Notes: generated from the letters alone by a model not told the origin. Counted from the first letter of the stretch, positions 24,901 to 37,697 are shown. The stretch: 64,000 nt of DNA from Spirodela intermedia (GCA_902729315.2 LR746264.1:4100378-4164377), one strand, 5' to 3'. Program-made: numbers and translations.

Positions 24901-27289
24901 ACCTTTTTACTCTATATAACTCGAAATAATTGGCATTTCTTACTCAGAAGCGGAATGCAGTATTTTCTGAAGAATCTGAGTAGCCTCCGATCCAATGAGT
25001 TCCAATTTGCCAAGCTTTCCTTTGAGTGAAAGGCAATTTACAGACACCCCGTCTGTGTTCCTCTGTTATAGAAAGCATAAAGAACTTTTACTGCGTGGAG
25101 AAAATGTAAAACTAGATCAGGTTTTCCTAACCAAGGCACTTGATTATGCATGCCTCCTGAACTAGTGCTCAAAATCAAATCAATCAGGCCAAGGACATTA
25201 GAAATTAGGTGCCATAATCAGCGTGGTGTCAGATGATTGGCAATTTCTGAATCTAAGATTTACTGAGAATACCCCAGCGATAGAAGGTGCATAACTACGC
25301 ATTAATAAATTACTAAAAGTGCAATATCGAACGAATGGAATGGAATACTAAAATATTGTGACGAAAGAATTGATATGAAATATTAAAATCTCGTCAATTA
25401 TAAGGAATTCTCACGCATCAAATGATGGTTAAGGATATTCAAGCATGGACCCATTTTAACAATAAACAACGGTCGTACAAGTGTTAACCAACCACAGAAC
25501 AACTTGAAGAGAAAACTACAGCGATTAAAAAAGGAAAACCTGTGACTGCAGTTCAATCATGAGAAAACGGAATATCAAGGAGATACAAGCACTCGAATGT
25601 TGCGAAATGATTATTGATATCTTCTCATGGTGTGTACTACGATATTTCGTATGAAAGAGAGAAATAAACATGAAACCAGAGAAACAGTGTGGGATACATA
25701 CAAGGAGAAGCAATCAAGGATAAACAAGGCGGCAATACTTTTCACATGAAAAAAACGAATAGTAAATGAGTTACCTGCTTTTGGGATGCAGCTGCAAGAA
25801 CATCAAATGCTTCATTAAAAGCAGCAGCGTGTACCCATATCCACAACTGCCGGTATGGAATGCTGAGCTCATTGCTACAAGCACCATTATGAACAGGGTT
25901 TGTATCAACGCTGGCATCACTATGCCTTATGACTGGCCGCCACATGTAGGTTACTGGGGAAATCAATTTGGACAGGGGCCCTCCAATATGATGAAGCTGA
26001 ATGAGATTCGTGTTTACAGGGCAATCAGCAAAGATACGAACATGTAAAAAAAAATATATATATATATCCTTAAAAAATAAGTCAACAAACCATAGCACTC
26101 TGGTAACAAACTCCGTGGAACACAAGCTGAGAGGTTCCTTCAGAGAAATCCAATTGTGGTTGAACCAAGACCATTCTTAATACATCCAATATTGAATCCT
26201 GATAGCGAGTGGACCAACAGCATAAGGGAAATCAAGTTCGTATTACTGACAGCAAGACACAATGGTATTTAAAGAATTTCAGTCCAAACATCTTCGTCAA
26301 AGTTCAAGTGGAAAATTTAATAATGCAGAACACCATCTATTTCTAGATGCATCAAAGAAGCCAAGCTTAGGAAGAAAAGAAACCTACCTCTGGACCCTCT
26401 AGTAGAATAGGGCTACAGTAGCTTGAATCATGTAGAAGGGCCCCAGATTTCAGTCGCTTCAAGATAGCCCTTGAGCCTCGTCCTCTACACCATAAAAACA
26501 CTTGGGTTAAAAGATTTTAAACGTAAATTTTTCAGGGTAATAAGTCGACGAAAGTACTCAGTCAGTACAGGTTCAACAGCAAAACTAATGAACATCATAA
26601 AGCTAAAAGAAATATGATTTTACTTTTATCCGAATTGCAAAATCTTCAAGCGAAACCATCTGGACGATTGTAAGCAATGCCCAATGTACACCAGGTCAGA
26701 CGTCTTTTTCAAATGAAAGACGGTGAACCTCTTAATCTCTTAAAAAATTTCCTTTTCTGATTGCATTGCACGTCACAAACGAGGTGAAATGATGTAAACA
26801 AGAGGCACTGATCGAGGATTACCTGCCATGTAGTCCCAAAGGGAGATAGAACCCCCACCTTTTCACCATGGTGAACCGTTTAGCATGCCAGAGGTGGGTC
26901 CGAAGCCTCTCTGTGCCATCTCCCGATACACTGAATCCAAATTCCATGTTCTTCCGCAACATCATCCTCCTACGAACCCGTCGGGGCAGCTTCTTCTTCT
27001 CTTCACCTGATTCCTCCTGCCCCTTCCCTGGAGGCGCCTCATCCCTCCCCAGTCTAGGCCTCTTTCTGCCGCGCCCACCCCTGGCGATACGAGCATCGTG
27101 GCTTGAGGTCCTTCTCCTTTTACAACGTTGGAGACGAAAGTTCCTCTCATTGCGGCTGGCCACGATGGCGTGCAGGGCTTCGAGCTCAGCCGCCCGAGAC
27201 TCCGCGAACTTCTGTACGTTGAGAACTCGAGGCGGCAAGGCTGAAGAGGAAGGGGTGGAGGCGCGCCGGTTCCTCACAGAGGATGCCAT
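21911..27289 (-). CDS. POP1: Ribonuclease P/MRP protein subunit POP1, complete, 10 coding exons
   Basis: Large protein subunit of nuclear RNase P and RNase MRP (tRNA 5' processing, rRNA processing), acting in the nucleus and nucleolus. Exons (transcript order): 27289-26823, 26484-26388, 26198-26091, 25996-25775, 25062-24944, 24850-24224, 23719-23611, 23525-22924, 22407-22276, 22103-21911. Phases agree throughout, giving 891 aa. The N-terminal POP1 domain carries a basic RRVRRRMMLRKN stretch, EFGFSVSGDGTERLRTHLWH and AKRFTMVKRWGFYLPLGL. The middle contains the POPLD-type region (VPCFPFDFPDCKAYMALM). The C-terminal domain includes RWPIGFVTSGFTRG and ends VLVLVRNMRSTAYR...LDFM. The HLWHAKRF motif is the family signature. 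An internal piece (intron 8 plus much of exon 8) is duplicated at 33765-35757. Confidence 0.95.
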
Positions 27290-27302
27290 GAGAAGAGCTC
27301 AC

Positions 27303-27407
27303 CTGTAGAAAAAAATTGGTATTAGAGATGGCAATTAATTCAGTTCAGAACCTATCCCAAGCAAAAGAAACAGAGGAGGAAGAAAAGCAACACATATAAA
27401 ACCTCAC
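27303..27407 (-). other. 5'UTR intron of POP1 (105 nt)
   Basis: On the minus strand the donor GTTCAAG|GTGAGG (27408/27407) and a polypyrimidine tract ending TTCTACAG|GTGAGC (27303/27302) bracket 105 nt. The acceptor lies 13 nt before the POP1 ATG. The leader exon would be about 27408-27650. Confidence 0.7.
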
Positions 27408-27850
27408 CTTGAACCCAAACCTTTGAATAATACTGATGGGAATCGCTTTTCCGCCGCGCGGATGACGACGAAAACGGCAGAATGCTCCAGTGACAGGGCA
27501 GTCTGGATCTCCCACAGCCACCTAGGGTGCCCCAGTGGAAAAAGAAACGGGCTTTGTCCCTGGCCGGATTGAGAGTTGGAAAGAGAGCGAGAGAGAGAGA
27601 GAGTAGGAGGAAGGAAGCAGAAGCAGAAGGGAGTACAGGGGTTTAAGGAAGCATAGGAGGAGAGCCGATCAAAGTAACGAAGCAAAGGCCGGAGTGGAAA
27701 CCTGGGCAAGGGGCCTTACTGCGCCGACCCACCAACGGTCCATACCTCCATGCAGGCGCGCGAGGAAGAGAGACGAACAGACACAGGACGGCGACGGCGG
27801 CAACAAAATTGCGAGAACGGGGTAGGAGAAACAAGCGTAAAGTTCCTGTT
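27408..27850 (-). promoter_or_regulatory. POP1 leader and promoter, GC-rich
   Basis: GC-rich block with a GA run at about 27580-27603 (CT-rich on the transcribed strand), just upstream of the 5'UTR intron. No TATA box was recognised. Confidence 0.45.
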
Positions 27851-27899
27851 TTAAGCGGTGAGAAACCCGTTGGTTGTTAATGGGTCAGTAAGACGAATA

Positions 27900-29920
27900 G
27901 CGGCCGGCCCAATTTCTAATCCTTTTTTCACCAAGCCCATTAGTCGGTAAATCTTACTCAGTCATCATCCCTATAGATCTACAGGAATAGTCATATATGC
28001 ATGCGTGTATGCAGGCTGTACATGGATGCGACAAGTTATCTCAATAGTCTTTCCACTACCATGATATTTTATGTAAATGTCTCCTATGAATGAACCATAT
28101 AAAATATAGATTAGTGGTGTCACTTTTTAGTTTAGGGAACGATGATATTACATTTGATAATACATGGTACGTTCAAAGGTAGGTAATTATTATGAAATCT
28201 TACTCGATCATCATCCAAAGTATGGTCCTCAAGGAATGTTGTTGGTGGTGTTCACAGGGCATGATTTGACTAGCATTACGCCACATGGAAAGTGGCTCAT
28301 TAGTTGTTGAACTAGCCAAGGATTATGGTGTTTACATATTGGGGAACAAGAAGATGAGAAGTGAGTGGGCCAAAAAGGGTACCCATCATAGAGCTGTAAA
28401 CCAATCGATGTTGATGGGATAAACTTGTGCAAATGTCAAGATCAAAAGGTAGTTCATTAGGATTTTAAAATTTGAAATGCTTGTAATATTTGATTAAGTT
28501 CATTAGGATTTTAAAATTTGAAATGTTTGCAATATTTGATTAAGGCTTGAGAGAACTATTTTTCATAAGTAATTTGTTCAATAATGGCTTAAAATCATTT
28601 CTACTTGTAAGCCTATATTATTTGTCATTAAAAAATGGAAAAAATGCTTGCATAGGAAAACACATAATTAGTTTGTATTTATCACCATGGTTTCCATAAT
28701 TTAAAATTTAAAATTTTAAAATATTTAGGTATGCTCTTAATTTTTTTTAATCAGTTTATTTAAATGGGAAATATTAATGGCACTACTATTGGGTTTTTAT
28801 TTTATAACAAAAAAAGTTGATTGAAGAGTAGAATAGTGATTTTATACTTCCAAACTATATGAAGATAATAGAAAAATACTAACAAAATATTTAACTAACT
28901 CTTAGAACAATCCCATATAGTTTCTAACTTACATCAAGCCAAAAGTAGCTCTTTCTATTTTTAAGGAAACGATTCTACTTAGGAGTCTTGACTCACCTAA
29001 CTCAATGAGTTTTGCACATGATTAGAAAAATATTTTGAAATGGTAATGATTTCTGGTGGTCAGAGTGTCCCCATTTCCCCTTCTATAGTGAAAATCTAAT
29101 GCAAAATGGAATGAGGGAGGGAGAGAGAGAGAGAGACATATATGTGGTTTGGAAAAACCTCTTACACGTGTTTCCCTAAAAAGAACCCTCTCTTGTTGCC
29201 CTTCAACGGTAGTACACATATGGATGCCTTTAGAACAAACGTTGTGACACTATTTCCTCTTAACACAAGATAAGGGTGTTTTTTTGAGGGTCCACTTAGA
29301 TCAACAAGGGGGATTTAAATTGATATACTTCTATTTATAAATTCAGAAATTTCTCTTTGAAATCTTTGATCTCATCGTTAGAATCCTGAGTCTAATTATT
29401 TTCTTAGATCAATGGGCATGAGACTCAAGAATCTTTAAAGTGGTTTGACACTTTACCTACATTCACTCTCCAAGAACAATCTTTGTTCTTATATTTCCTT
29501 AAGGTCAAACTTTTGACCACAATTTTTGATTATTAGGTTCAATTTCTTTAGAATGTCTCTCAAAAATTATTTTTTAGATTCACAACTCTAGGTTGTCAAT
29601 AGCTAATTAACATGTTTAGCTATCTCAAGGGATTAAGAAATATTAATTATACATTTATCTCAAAAATAATAAAAAATATTTTCTCCATATGATGTTTTTA
29701 AGCTCTTACATTGACTTTGAATGCTTTCAAAATTTTTATGAAGAAGATGAAGTGTGTAACTTTACTTTTCATTGTTCTATTCTTGCATTGATGTTGACAC
29801 ATTGTCAATGGAGTTGTCACTTGAATTTGGTCGAGGAGAGACTTTGAATGCTAAAAAATGACTCCTTGAGTTGTCACTTACGTGCAGTTTGACCAACAGC
29901 CCAAACCTCTCAACTTCGCA
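27900..29920. other. AT-rich intergenic DNA
   Basis: Nothing coding was recognised. It contains a 46-bp tandem duplication (28452-28543). Confidence 0.5.
28452..28543. repeat. 46-bp direct tandem duplication
   Basis: Two adjacent copies (28452-28497 and 28498-28543) beginning GTTCATTAGGATTTTAAAAT, differing at only two positions (C/T and T/C). Confidence 0.9.
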
Positions 29921-29929
29921 GAGAGTTAA

Positions 29930-30790
29930 GATTGTAGCACGGAGGCTGCTTAACAAAGTTCAAGAGCTATTCGGAGAGATGGTTGGAGTCTTGATGCTCA
30001 AAAGGGGTAGATGTGTTTATCAGGGCTCAAAAGGGGCATTTGTGGGGTTTGAGTTTTACAATCTGACAAAGTTGACTGAGGTTTTAACATCAGTAGTGTT
30101 TGATGTTCTTCCGCAGGAACCCCAATGAAGGGTAAGCTGGTAGGAGTTGACGACCTGGAGGTTGCTATTCCCGGTGGGGTTTTATCCATGACCTGGAGGG
30201 AAGGATCGAATTTTATGGGACACCTCACCAAAGAGGAGGATTAATGGTGTAGATAGATGTTTACAAATTAATTCATATATAGTTGCCACCGTATAGCTGG
30301 GTCCATCTCTGTGGGTGGGAGATTTTCCCTCGTCACATTTTACTCTATTTGTTAAATTTCTGCATAGATAGAAATCGATACAACACTTTTGTTACTATGT
30401 AAAGCAGCTGTCTTTAACGACATGCGTACGAGAGGAAGTTCCCATACCTCATGTGGGGGTTCTCTTCAACTCTCTCTCCATTTATATACAAAAATAGCGG
30501 GAAGAGGCAGCGGCAATGCTTTCCCTTCCCTGAAGTGGTTGGATCGACTGAATGGTACTGCGACAGAGGTGGAGGGGGCAGAGAGAGGGAGATGGGCCAT
30601 GAAGAACTAGTATTTATTTACAATGCATAAGAGCACACACCCATAATTACATGAACGCTGAATAACAAACACATTTACATTAAACTGTGTCTACGGCCAT
30701 ACTTTGTTGAACCCTTCATTTACAGTAGACATTTTGATAAGTTGATGAACTTCGAGAGGAAGGATTAGAGTGAGTTTTGAGTGCCGACAG
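29930..30790 (+). repeat. 3' flank of DUF247 module A (inverted), with a vestige of the PPR tail
   Basis: Reverse-complement similarity to 51480-52080 and 63050-63720: the same string of signals occurs after DUF247 copies B and D (ATGGCCCATCT, GCAGAAATTTAACAAAT, CCCATAAAATTCGATCCTTC, TTCCGCAGGAACCCC). At 29930-30000 the plus strand resembles the PPR tail GLLSEAWELVGEM seen after copy B, but is degenerate. This marks the module as an inverted duplication of the unit at 49-64 kb. Confidence 0.75.
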
Positions 30791-30846
30791 TAAAGAACCT
30801 GTCTGGTACAGTTGAACTGGTCCATCCCCTTCCTCCTACCTTCTTC

Positions 30847-32379
30847 CTACTTTCTGGGGAAGACTGTGAAGTGCACTTGGATTGCAGCCAAAGCGATGAG
30901 AACGCCAGCGAATACGGAGAAAATAGCCCAAGGGTTGCTGAAGTAGTTGTGCACCAGGATGGCCCGCCATTTGTGGGGGGCGAATTCGCAGAAGGCCACA
31001 ACTTGCTCGAAGGTTTTGGCATTGTAGTGCTTCTCGTACTTGAGATGGGTGCCCTTGCAGAGATTGTTAAACAGGTCGGCGACCTCGCCGTCGCTTCCGA
31101 GCTTGCTCTCCAGGATGCCACGGCTCCGTAGGATAGCAACGTCGCCGGCGGTGTTGATGATGTTGTCCATGAAGACGCAGTAGCTGGTGAAGTGATTTCC
31201 AACAATGGTGCAGGACTGCTCCAGGGCGATGAGGTTCCGCAGTCGGGCGCTGGTGGTCTCGTCCACCGACAGGAAAGGGATCTCTAGTATCCCTTCTCTG
31301 AACGAGACCTTCATGTAGCAGGCGATATTTTCTCGGGGGACTCCCTTCCTCTTGAATTGGATCCCCGCCGCGCGAAGCTCCGTCGCGCAGGGAATCTCTC
31401 TTGGCGCCTTCGATTTCTTGGTGGCACCGAACCAGGGGGGCCACTGCCAAATGAAAATCAGATAGAGGAAGGCGAAGAAAAGCATGGAGATCAGATCGAT
31501 CCATTTCTTCAGTGGGAGCATCGCCGACTGGCCGCATGAGCGCCGATGGGGCTCCTCCACGCATTCTGGATCCAGGCAGAGGTGATAGACGTGTAGAAGA
31601 TGGAGCACCTTGCCCGGTTCGAGGTTTACCTTCGGCGGCTTCTCGATTTTGAGGAATAGGAGGACCAACTCCATAAGAGCAAGAGGCTCCTTTCGCTTGC
31701 CGGTGATGGGGATCGTCGTCTTATTGAATAGCTCGGTTAGAACAAAGAACGGGATCTGGTTCTCCAGCAGCAACAGGTCCCTCCGCAGGTGACTGAATCC
31801 CCATCTGACGCCGGCGAGGGGGGCAGTCTCCCTCGTGGTGCCGAAGATACGCTTGGCCAAGTACTCGATGATGAAGCAGCCGTCGACCACAAGCATCTCC
31901 ACAAATTCGTCATCAGAGAGCTCGATATTCTCCGAGTACTGCGCCATGGCGGCGGGCAAGCAGCTGCGGATTACGGCGATATAGTTCTCGAGGCTGTTCT
32001 CGTTGTGACGATTTAGGAGGTCGCGCAGATACTCCAGTTTGACCTGTTCCATGGGGAGCAGTCTTACCTTGCCGTAATGAAGCGGGCCGATGGAGACCAG
32101 CTTGGGCTCGTAGGCTTCCTGCTCTACCCTCCTCATGTCGGGATAAACCCTGCAGATAGAAGGGCTCCGGCCGCCGCCTGCGTTCGGCTTCGGGAGCTTC
32201 TTCTTGATCAGAGCCACTAGAGGATCCGCATGAAGGGAGGAGCTACCATCGGCGATGGGAGGCAGATCAAGTACCAGAGGGAGGGATGCCATCTCGGAAG
32301 ATTTGTCACTATAAACCGTCACCATGTCGAGGAGGACATGCTCCGATCCCCGTCCTCGATCTATCACTTCCCTCGCCAT
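30847..32379 (-). CDS. DUF247 (UPF0481-type) transmembrane protein, copy A, intact
   Basis: Single-exon product of 510 aa starting MAREVID. The plant DUF247 domain covers nearly the whole protein: ICRVYPDMRRVEQEAYEPKL and SIGPLHYGK near the N-terminus, MEQVKLEYLRDLLNR, DDEFVEMLVVDGCFIIEYL, RRDLLLLENQIPFFVL, HLLHVYHLCLDPE, ATELRAAGIQF, LEIPFLSVDETTS and HFTSYCVFMDNIINT. A hydrophobic stretch (LISMLFFAFLYLIFIW) lies in the middle, and a C-terminal membrane segment (WAIFSVFAGVLIALAAIQ) ends in TVFPRK. Most DUF247 proteins have no known biochemical role; two are male determinants at the grass S and Z loci. It is opposite in orientation to copies B-D. GC-rich compared with its surroundings. Confidence 0.93.
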   Translation of the reverse strand: MAREVIDRGRGSEHVLLDMVTVYSDKSSEMASLPLVLDLPPIADGSSSLHADPLVALIKKKLPKPNAGGGRSPSICRVYPDMRRVEQEAYEPKLVSIGPLHYGKVRLLPMEQVKLEYLRDLLNRHNENSLENYIAVIRSCLPAAMAQYSENIELSDDEFVEMLVVDGCFIIEYLAKRIFGTTRETAPLAGVRWGFSHLRRDLLLLENQIPFFVLTELFNKTTIPITGKRKEPLALMELVLLFLKIEKPPKVNLEPGKVLHLLHVYHLCLDPECVEEPHRRSCGQSAMLPLKKWIDLISMLFFAFLYLIFIWQWPPWFGATKKSKAPREIPCATELRAAGIQFKRKGVPRENIACYMKVSFREGILEIPFLSVDETTSARLRNLIALEQSCTIVGNHFTSYCVFMDNIINTAGDVAILRSRGILESKLGSDGEVADLFNNLCKGTHLKYEKHYNAKTFEQVVAFCEFAPHKWRAILVHNYFSNPWAIFSVFAGVLIALAAIQVHFTVFPRK

Positions 32380-32760
32380 TTTTTCTCAGCAGAAGGCGAG
32401 GAGGAGATCATCTTATTTTGGCCGCAGCGGTATGTGCGCGTTAGATGGGGACACTACGCGCTCCTTAACTTTCTGAGAAAGTCTCGTAGAAGCGATCTCG
32501 TCTTCGATCAACACGGCGAAGCGACTCCAGTCGCACAACTCAGTCATATTGTCGCCGCCTGAGAACCAATCGGATCTATTTTTATGTTCCAAATCTTCTC
32601 TTCAACCAGGCATATCAGCATTAATATCTACCAAAGAGAGGTTCTCTGTGTTTCAGTCTCTCAAGGTCGCATACGACCTCCTTCCCCACAAGTTCCCGAA
32701 AGTCAACCGGTACTATCTATTGGTCGGCTCTCCCACATCCTCCTCTCCCTGTCTCCGAGC
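32380..32760 (-). promoter_or_regulatory. 5' flank shared by the DUF247 copies (copy A)
   Basis: On the minus strand, sequence at about 32590-32710 matches the plus-strand flanks of copy B (49490-49640) and copy D (61040-61160): a GACTTTCGGGAACTTG-like block, then ACCTCTCTTTGGTAGATATTA. Conservation of the noncoding flank shows the promoter was duplicated with the gene. Confidence 0.6.
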
Positions 32761-33764
32761 CGATCTCTAGCTCTCCGTCGAAACCCATCTGGATGAGTAT
32801 TTTGCTACAAGGAGATCTGATCTGATCTCATCTCATCTCATTGACTATCGATCTATTGAGTGTGGGTGGTCTACGACTGCCCTGACACGACGAAGTGATT
32901 ATTAGAACCCTAAAACGAGAAGTAGCTTCCAGAGAAGCACGTCCTCCATTTTGTTCTCGCTCTTAGCTTCTCAGCTACTTTCTGTACCATATACCTTTCG
33001 TATAATGCTCTTAAAGTTGTTGCCTTTAAGGGGTCCCAATCCATTCCACGTGAGGCATAAACTAGTTTGACTTTATTCTGTTGCACGAAAGGAGGTTGAG
33101 ACTTGATAGAACGGCACTAAGGCTTTATAGAATGGTTTGGATTTCTGCTTAGTCTACAACCTTTCTAGGGACAGACCACTTACGAACTCATTATCTATAA
33201 TCCTAGATTTACATGTCTCATTGGTTAAATCTTCAGCACTCAACACTAGATCATCACTATAAGTTCACAGCACTTGCTTTAATGTTATTTATTTTTTTCC
33301 ATTTTTATCATTGGATGTGAAAGACATGTATTGTTCAGAAAGAAGATCTTAGTCTTTCCTTATTAAAATTATCCGATTTTTACTAAACTTATTGGACATA
33401 TATCATTTTCATAGAATAAAAATAGTTACTGCACAGGAAAGAAATCTTTTAGTGATTTTCTTTGCTCATGTTTCGCAGAAGAAATTTCTTTTTATTTCTC
33501 ATTAATAATCATTTTTTCTTGTTCTATGTTTTTACTGTTTTTTTTCTGTATCTCCATTGCATACAAATAAATTACTACCTTAAAGTACAATAAAACTAGC
33601 ATTTATTCTGATTTTTATTAATCTGATCACCTATATCAGGTAACTCATTAAAATCTTTGAACTTCGAGTGTAGAATTATTGGCTTTCAAGTGTAGAAAAG
33701 TTATTGCGTAGAGCATATAGATATAAAACTTTTGGTGCCTATTTTTGTCCTTGATTGTCTAAGC

Positions 33765-35757
33765 AGTTGCCTATCTCTAATCGGTCTGTACTCGTCCATG
33801 TTCATGGGGAATGAGTGGGAACCATTCCTTGCTCAAAAACAGCCAGAGAAGAATTTTTGACAAACAATGCCATAATTGACGGCTGAGCTCTGTAACTGGA
33901 TTATTTGCAAACCCATCTTCTCATTAATATCCTTACTATAACAACTCTCACTAACTTGGGTTTCCACAAGGGTTACTGATACTATTAGGATCCTACAGTC
34001 TATCTAGTTATGCATTGGAATCCTAAGGGGGAAGCTAGCTTCTAATTAGCTAGTTAACCTAGTAAAATTGCATCGAATCATTCATATGATCATAGAGAAA
34101 GACACGAATTTGTTTTTGTAAATAATTATAACTTGTTTAGATTGAACTACTGACCTGGATGCCAATGACAAGATACTAGATAAGAGAGGGGCACAAATGA
34201 TAGCTCCCTCCTCAAAGGCGCCTTCTCTACAAGGTGATGAACTCAAAATTAGAGGTTAAATATGTTGTCATGATGCAATCAAGTTCATGCAAATAATATT
34301 TATAAAATTTCACTCTTCTATTTAAGATAAGGGTCGATCCTCAGAGAGTGTGGATAATGAGAGTACGAATTCTACTTATTTTATTTCTTATATAGATATA
34401 TATATATATATATATATGTGAGATTGTGAAATACAGAATTAAATGTAAAAAGATGAAGACAAGAGTTATGAAAAACATGATAAAGGGGAGAGAATAGATC
34501 TAACACAATAGAATAAAAAAATAAATGATAAAACTAGTTCAAATTAATAATTAATCTATCCATGGAGATGATTATAGCAACACCTTAAATCTGAATCTTG
34601 CACAAACCTCATTGTGTGCCAGTCGTAAGTCAAGTGATGCTTGATCCATGATGATCTTGATGCGCTCCAAGTAATCTCTTCTCCATGATGATATTGGGCA
34701 CAAAAATACCTTTGATTAGGCCTTGAATTTCTTCTTATTTCCTTCAGCTAGTCATTGCGAGAGAGAGCCAAAAAGCACCCTCCAAGAGGGGGGTGAGATG
34801 TCTTAATCTTTTCGTGAGTTAGGCCCCTTTAAAGGATGGTTATGATTAATAACCAACTCTCTTGGTGAACAGCCCAAATCATTCTATGAGGGTGGGACTC
34901 TAATTCTTCTCTTAATCTCATTTTAAGACACTTAAGACACTCTAAGATAGACGGCCTAAATCTTATCTCCTGATAGCCGTTTTAAGTCTAAATAGGCCAG
35001 GCCAAAGTGGTGCCTTTCTTGGGCCCATAAACATATTAAGCCGACCCTCTCTATAAGACTTGAGCTTTTTATTGGGCTGAAGGCTTGGGCTTCTTATATT
35101 ACTTCCAACTCATATTAAGAACTCACTGAAGTCTTTACAATCAAATAATTATCAAGAAAGTGTGAGAGAATCATCAATTGATTTCATAAAAGTCAAGTGA
35201 GGTTAGTCTCATAATATAAATAAAATAAGTACAATAAAATATGTATTAGGACTTAAATAATAAAATATTATGAATGTCATAAAGAGTTGGTAACACATGT
35301 ATAATTATATTATCTACTTATTAATTAGCATCTTTATATAAGATATTAATACATAGATACAACTATTAATTTATAATTATCACAAGGATGTAAGAGGACC
35401 TTTGAGAAAAGGATGTGTTTGCATAAAACCTTTTGATGCTTTTAAGGACCTAGTTGACCCTTTCTTTGTTCATTAGATCAGAAAAAACCTTTTTACCGAT
35501 TTTATAATTTAGAAACACAAGCAGATGGCTAGCATTAATCTAGTTCAGTCACTAATTTATATCATCTCTTGTCCTCGCTATAGAACCATAAAATTACGAA
35601 GGGGCAATTGCCTAAGCTGTAAGGCTGCTTGTTCCCATGAATGAATCGAATCTTGAAGTGGCCGAGGGTAATTTTTCATCATCTCGCATCTCAGTTTGTA
35701 TCATCTGAGAGGTCCGAAATATGTCGAGAAGTTTCACAATAGAAGACATTACACAAC
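33765..35757 (-). pseudogene. POP1 fragment (intron 8 and much of exon 8), split by a solo LTR
   Basis: Similar in order and orientation to POP1 at about 22640-23375, in two pieces: 33765-34234 and 35383-35757. It includes intronic sequence, so it arose by DNA duplication, not retroposition. It has many substitutions and in-frame stops. An extra segment of about 90 bp (33829-33917) is absent from the POP1 intron. It cannot encode a functional subunit. Confidence 0.9.
34235..35382. mobile_element. Solo LTR (1,148 bp) with 5-bp target-site duplication
   Basis: The element begins TGATGAACTC and ends AATTATCA (5'-TG...CA-3'). It is flanked on both sides by CAAGG (34230-34234 and 35383-35387). 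It interrupts the POP1 fragment at a point where POP1 itself reads continuously. It has no coding capacity. The internal GGGTCGATCCTCAGAGAG motif resembles plant LTRs, but the superfamily cannot be assigned. Confidence 0.9.
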
Positions 35758-35759
35758 CA

Positions 35760-37690
35760 TTGTTTCTCATTTTTTTTCATATGACCTCTCACCACTTTAT
35801 ACTGAAATCTCTGAAAAACGGGTTCAATTTAGTTTTCTAATTTACTTTCCAAACATGATGTTTTCCAATTTAACCTGTGTAAAAACTCTGTCAGCCATAT
35901 TCGCTGCAATTTGTTGCCAAAAATTTCATTATATTTTTCTCACCTGTTACCTTTCACTTTTCCCTCTTCCTATTTGCTCAGCATTGTATGCAATCAGGGA
36001 AGATGTTTGTTGGGCCATCACTTCTCAATGAGAAAGATATTTTTAGAATGAACTAGTTATGTCTCAATGTTTCAGCTACTCTTTATTTTGTGCTTAATGT
36101 TTAAGATGACAGCTGGTCAAATCAGTATGGCTCTTGTGTTCTTCTAGGAATAGAACACTGAAGAATTTCATATTTACGAATTAGTTTGCATTGTAAATTT
36201 TAGCCAAATCACTGCAAACAAGGCAGAAACTGATGGTGAGCTTGATATCTGGTTACATTTGTCTACAACCCCACATAAAATCTAGGCTTAATTGCACAAG
36301 AGACGAGAAATATATTTGAACTTGTCCATTTATACCCTCTGGCTTAACGATTTAAAATGTATTGATTAAGGCTTTACCTGCGTTTTAGAATCAAAAGTTC
36401 TGTTTAAAGCATTAGTCCTTGCCAAAAAGCGTCATTGCCACCCTGTGTCTAACAAATTATGGCATCGTATCTGCTTTCTAGAAGGGTTATTATAATCACC
36501 AATAATAGATATCGAATGGTCAACAACCATAGGAACTTTTTATGTCGCAAGGCTTATCATTTTTCTTGTCCTAGCAATAGGAGCTTGTTCCTTGAATTCT
36601 ATCTCCATTATACAACATTCCGGAAAGATACTCGAAAGTGTACTTTATTCATTCAACTGATTGTTTTTAGCCAAATATCTGCCTCAAATACTAAGAAAGG
36701 GGAATTCTATCAATCTACTTATACCTTCATGTTGTCATATAAAAATATGTAAAACTCTCTGAAGGATTACTAGCCATTATTAGGCAAACTTTCTAAGTTA
36801 GAAAATTATTAGCATAAGATGAGCAAACATTTACAAAAATAATAACTTAACATCTGAAGTAATGATCCCAAAGTCATTTGGAATTTTACTTTTTATCATT
36901 CTACATTGATTTTTTTGAGTCTTTAGGAGTTACCTCCACAAGGCCTTACTGATAAATGGTTAAATCAGAGAGTTTACTAACATGAGGATGATAATGATCC
37001 AGCTTAAAAACTCCACTAATGAAACTGAGGTCGATGGATGGAATGGAGGTCGGCAGACCCACCTAAGTGCCACAAGCTATAATTGAAATGAAGATAATTG
37101 AGGCGGCTGGGTGAGCTGTGATATCAACATTGTTTTTTGTCTGCTATGTATGAATGATTGGAAAGGCTAGCCCGGCAAGCGACGGTGGGAGACATTCAAT
37201 GCTCGGGAAGTTTCCATGGGATATTCTTGAAGATAAAGCTACACAGCACATGCATAATCAAATTGGAGCCAGCAGCCGACGTCCCCGTTGCAGTATTTTA
37301 TACTTCTTCGTCGATGGAGACAGCGGAGCCAGAGTTGGTTTCCGCTGGCGTGGGGATTTCACACGCTCATTAGCAGATGAAAGAGCTTTAGAGTGAAGGA
37401 TGTGCCGTGAGTATTGCCAGCAAAATTAAAAGTGTATGATTTACTTCGTGTAAATGAGTCCCGAGTTTTCAGAGGTATTGTAGCTCCACATGGATGCAGC
37501 AAGCGTCGCGTCACGCACGTTTGATCGGTCAAGAATGTAAGGCGTGTGGGCATCATGACGACACTTTCACTCCACTTGAATCTTTCAACAGCCTCTTCAG
37601 AGTCCCGGAGAACCGGGTCAAATTGTAAAAGTTTCGTGACGTTGATGTTTACGATGAGTTGGAGTCATCTTCAATCAAGTTGTGGAGTGG
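35760..37690. other. AT-rich intergenic DNA upstream of the GH17 gene
   Basis: No supported gene. A moderately GC-rich island at 37150-37680 holds short open frames (such as 37154-37396) with no recognised domain; it may be the promoter-proximal region of the glucanase gene. Confidence 0.4.
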
Positions 37691-37697
37691 TTGCTAC

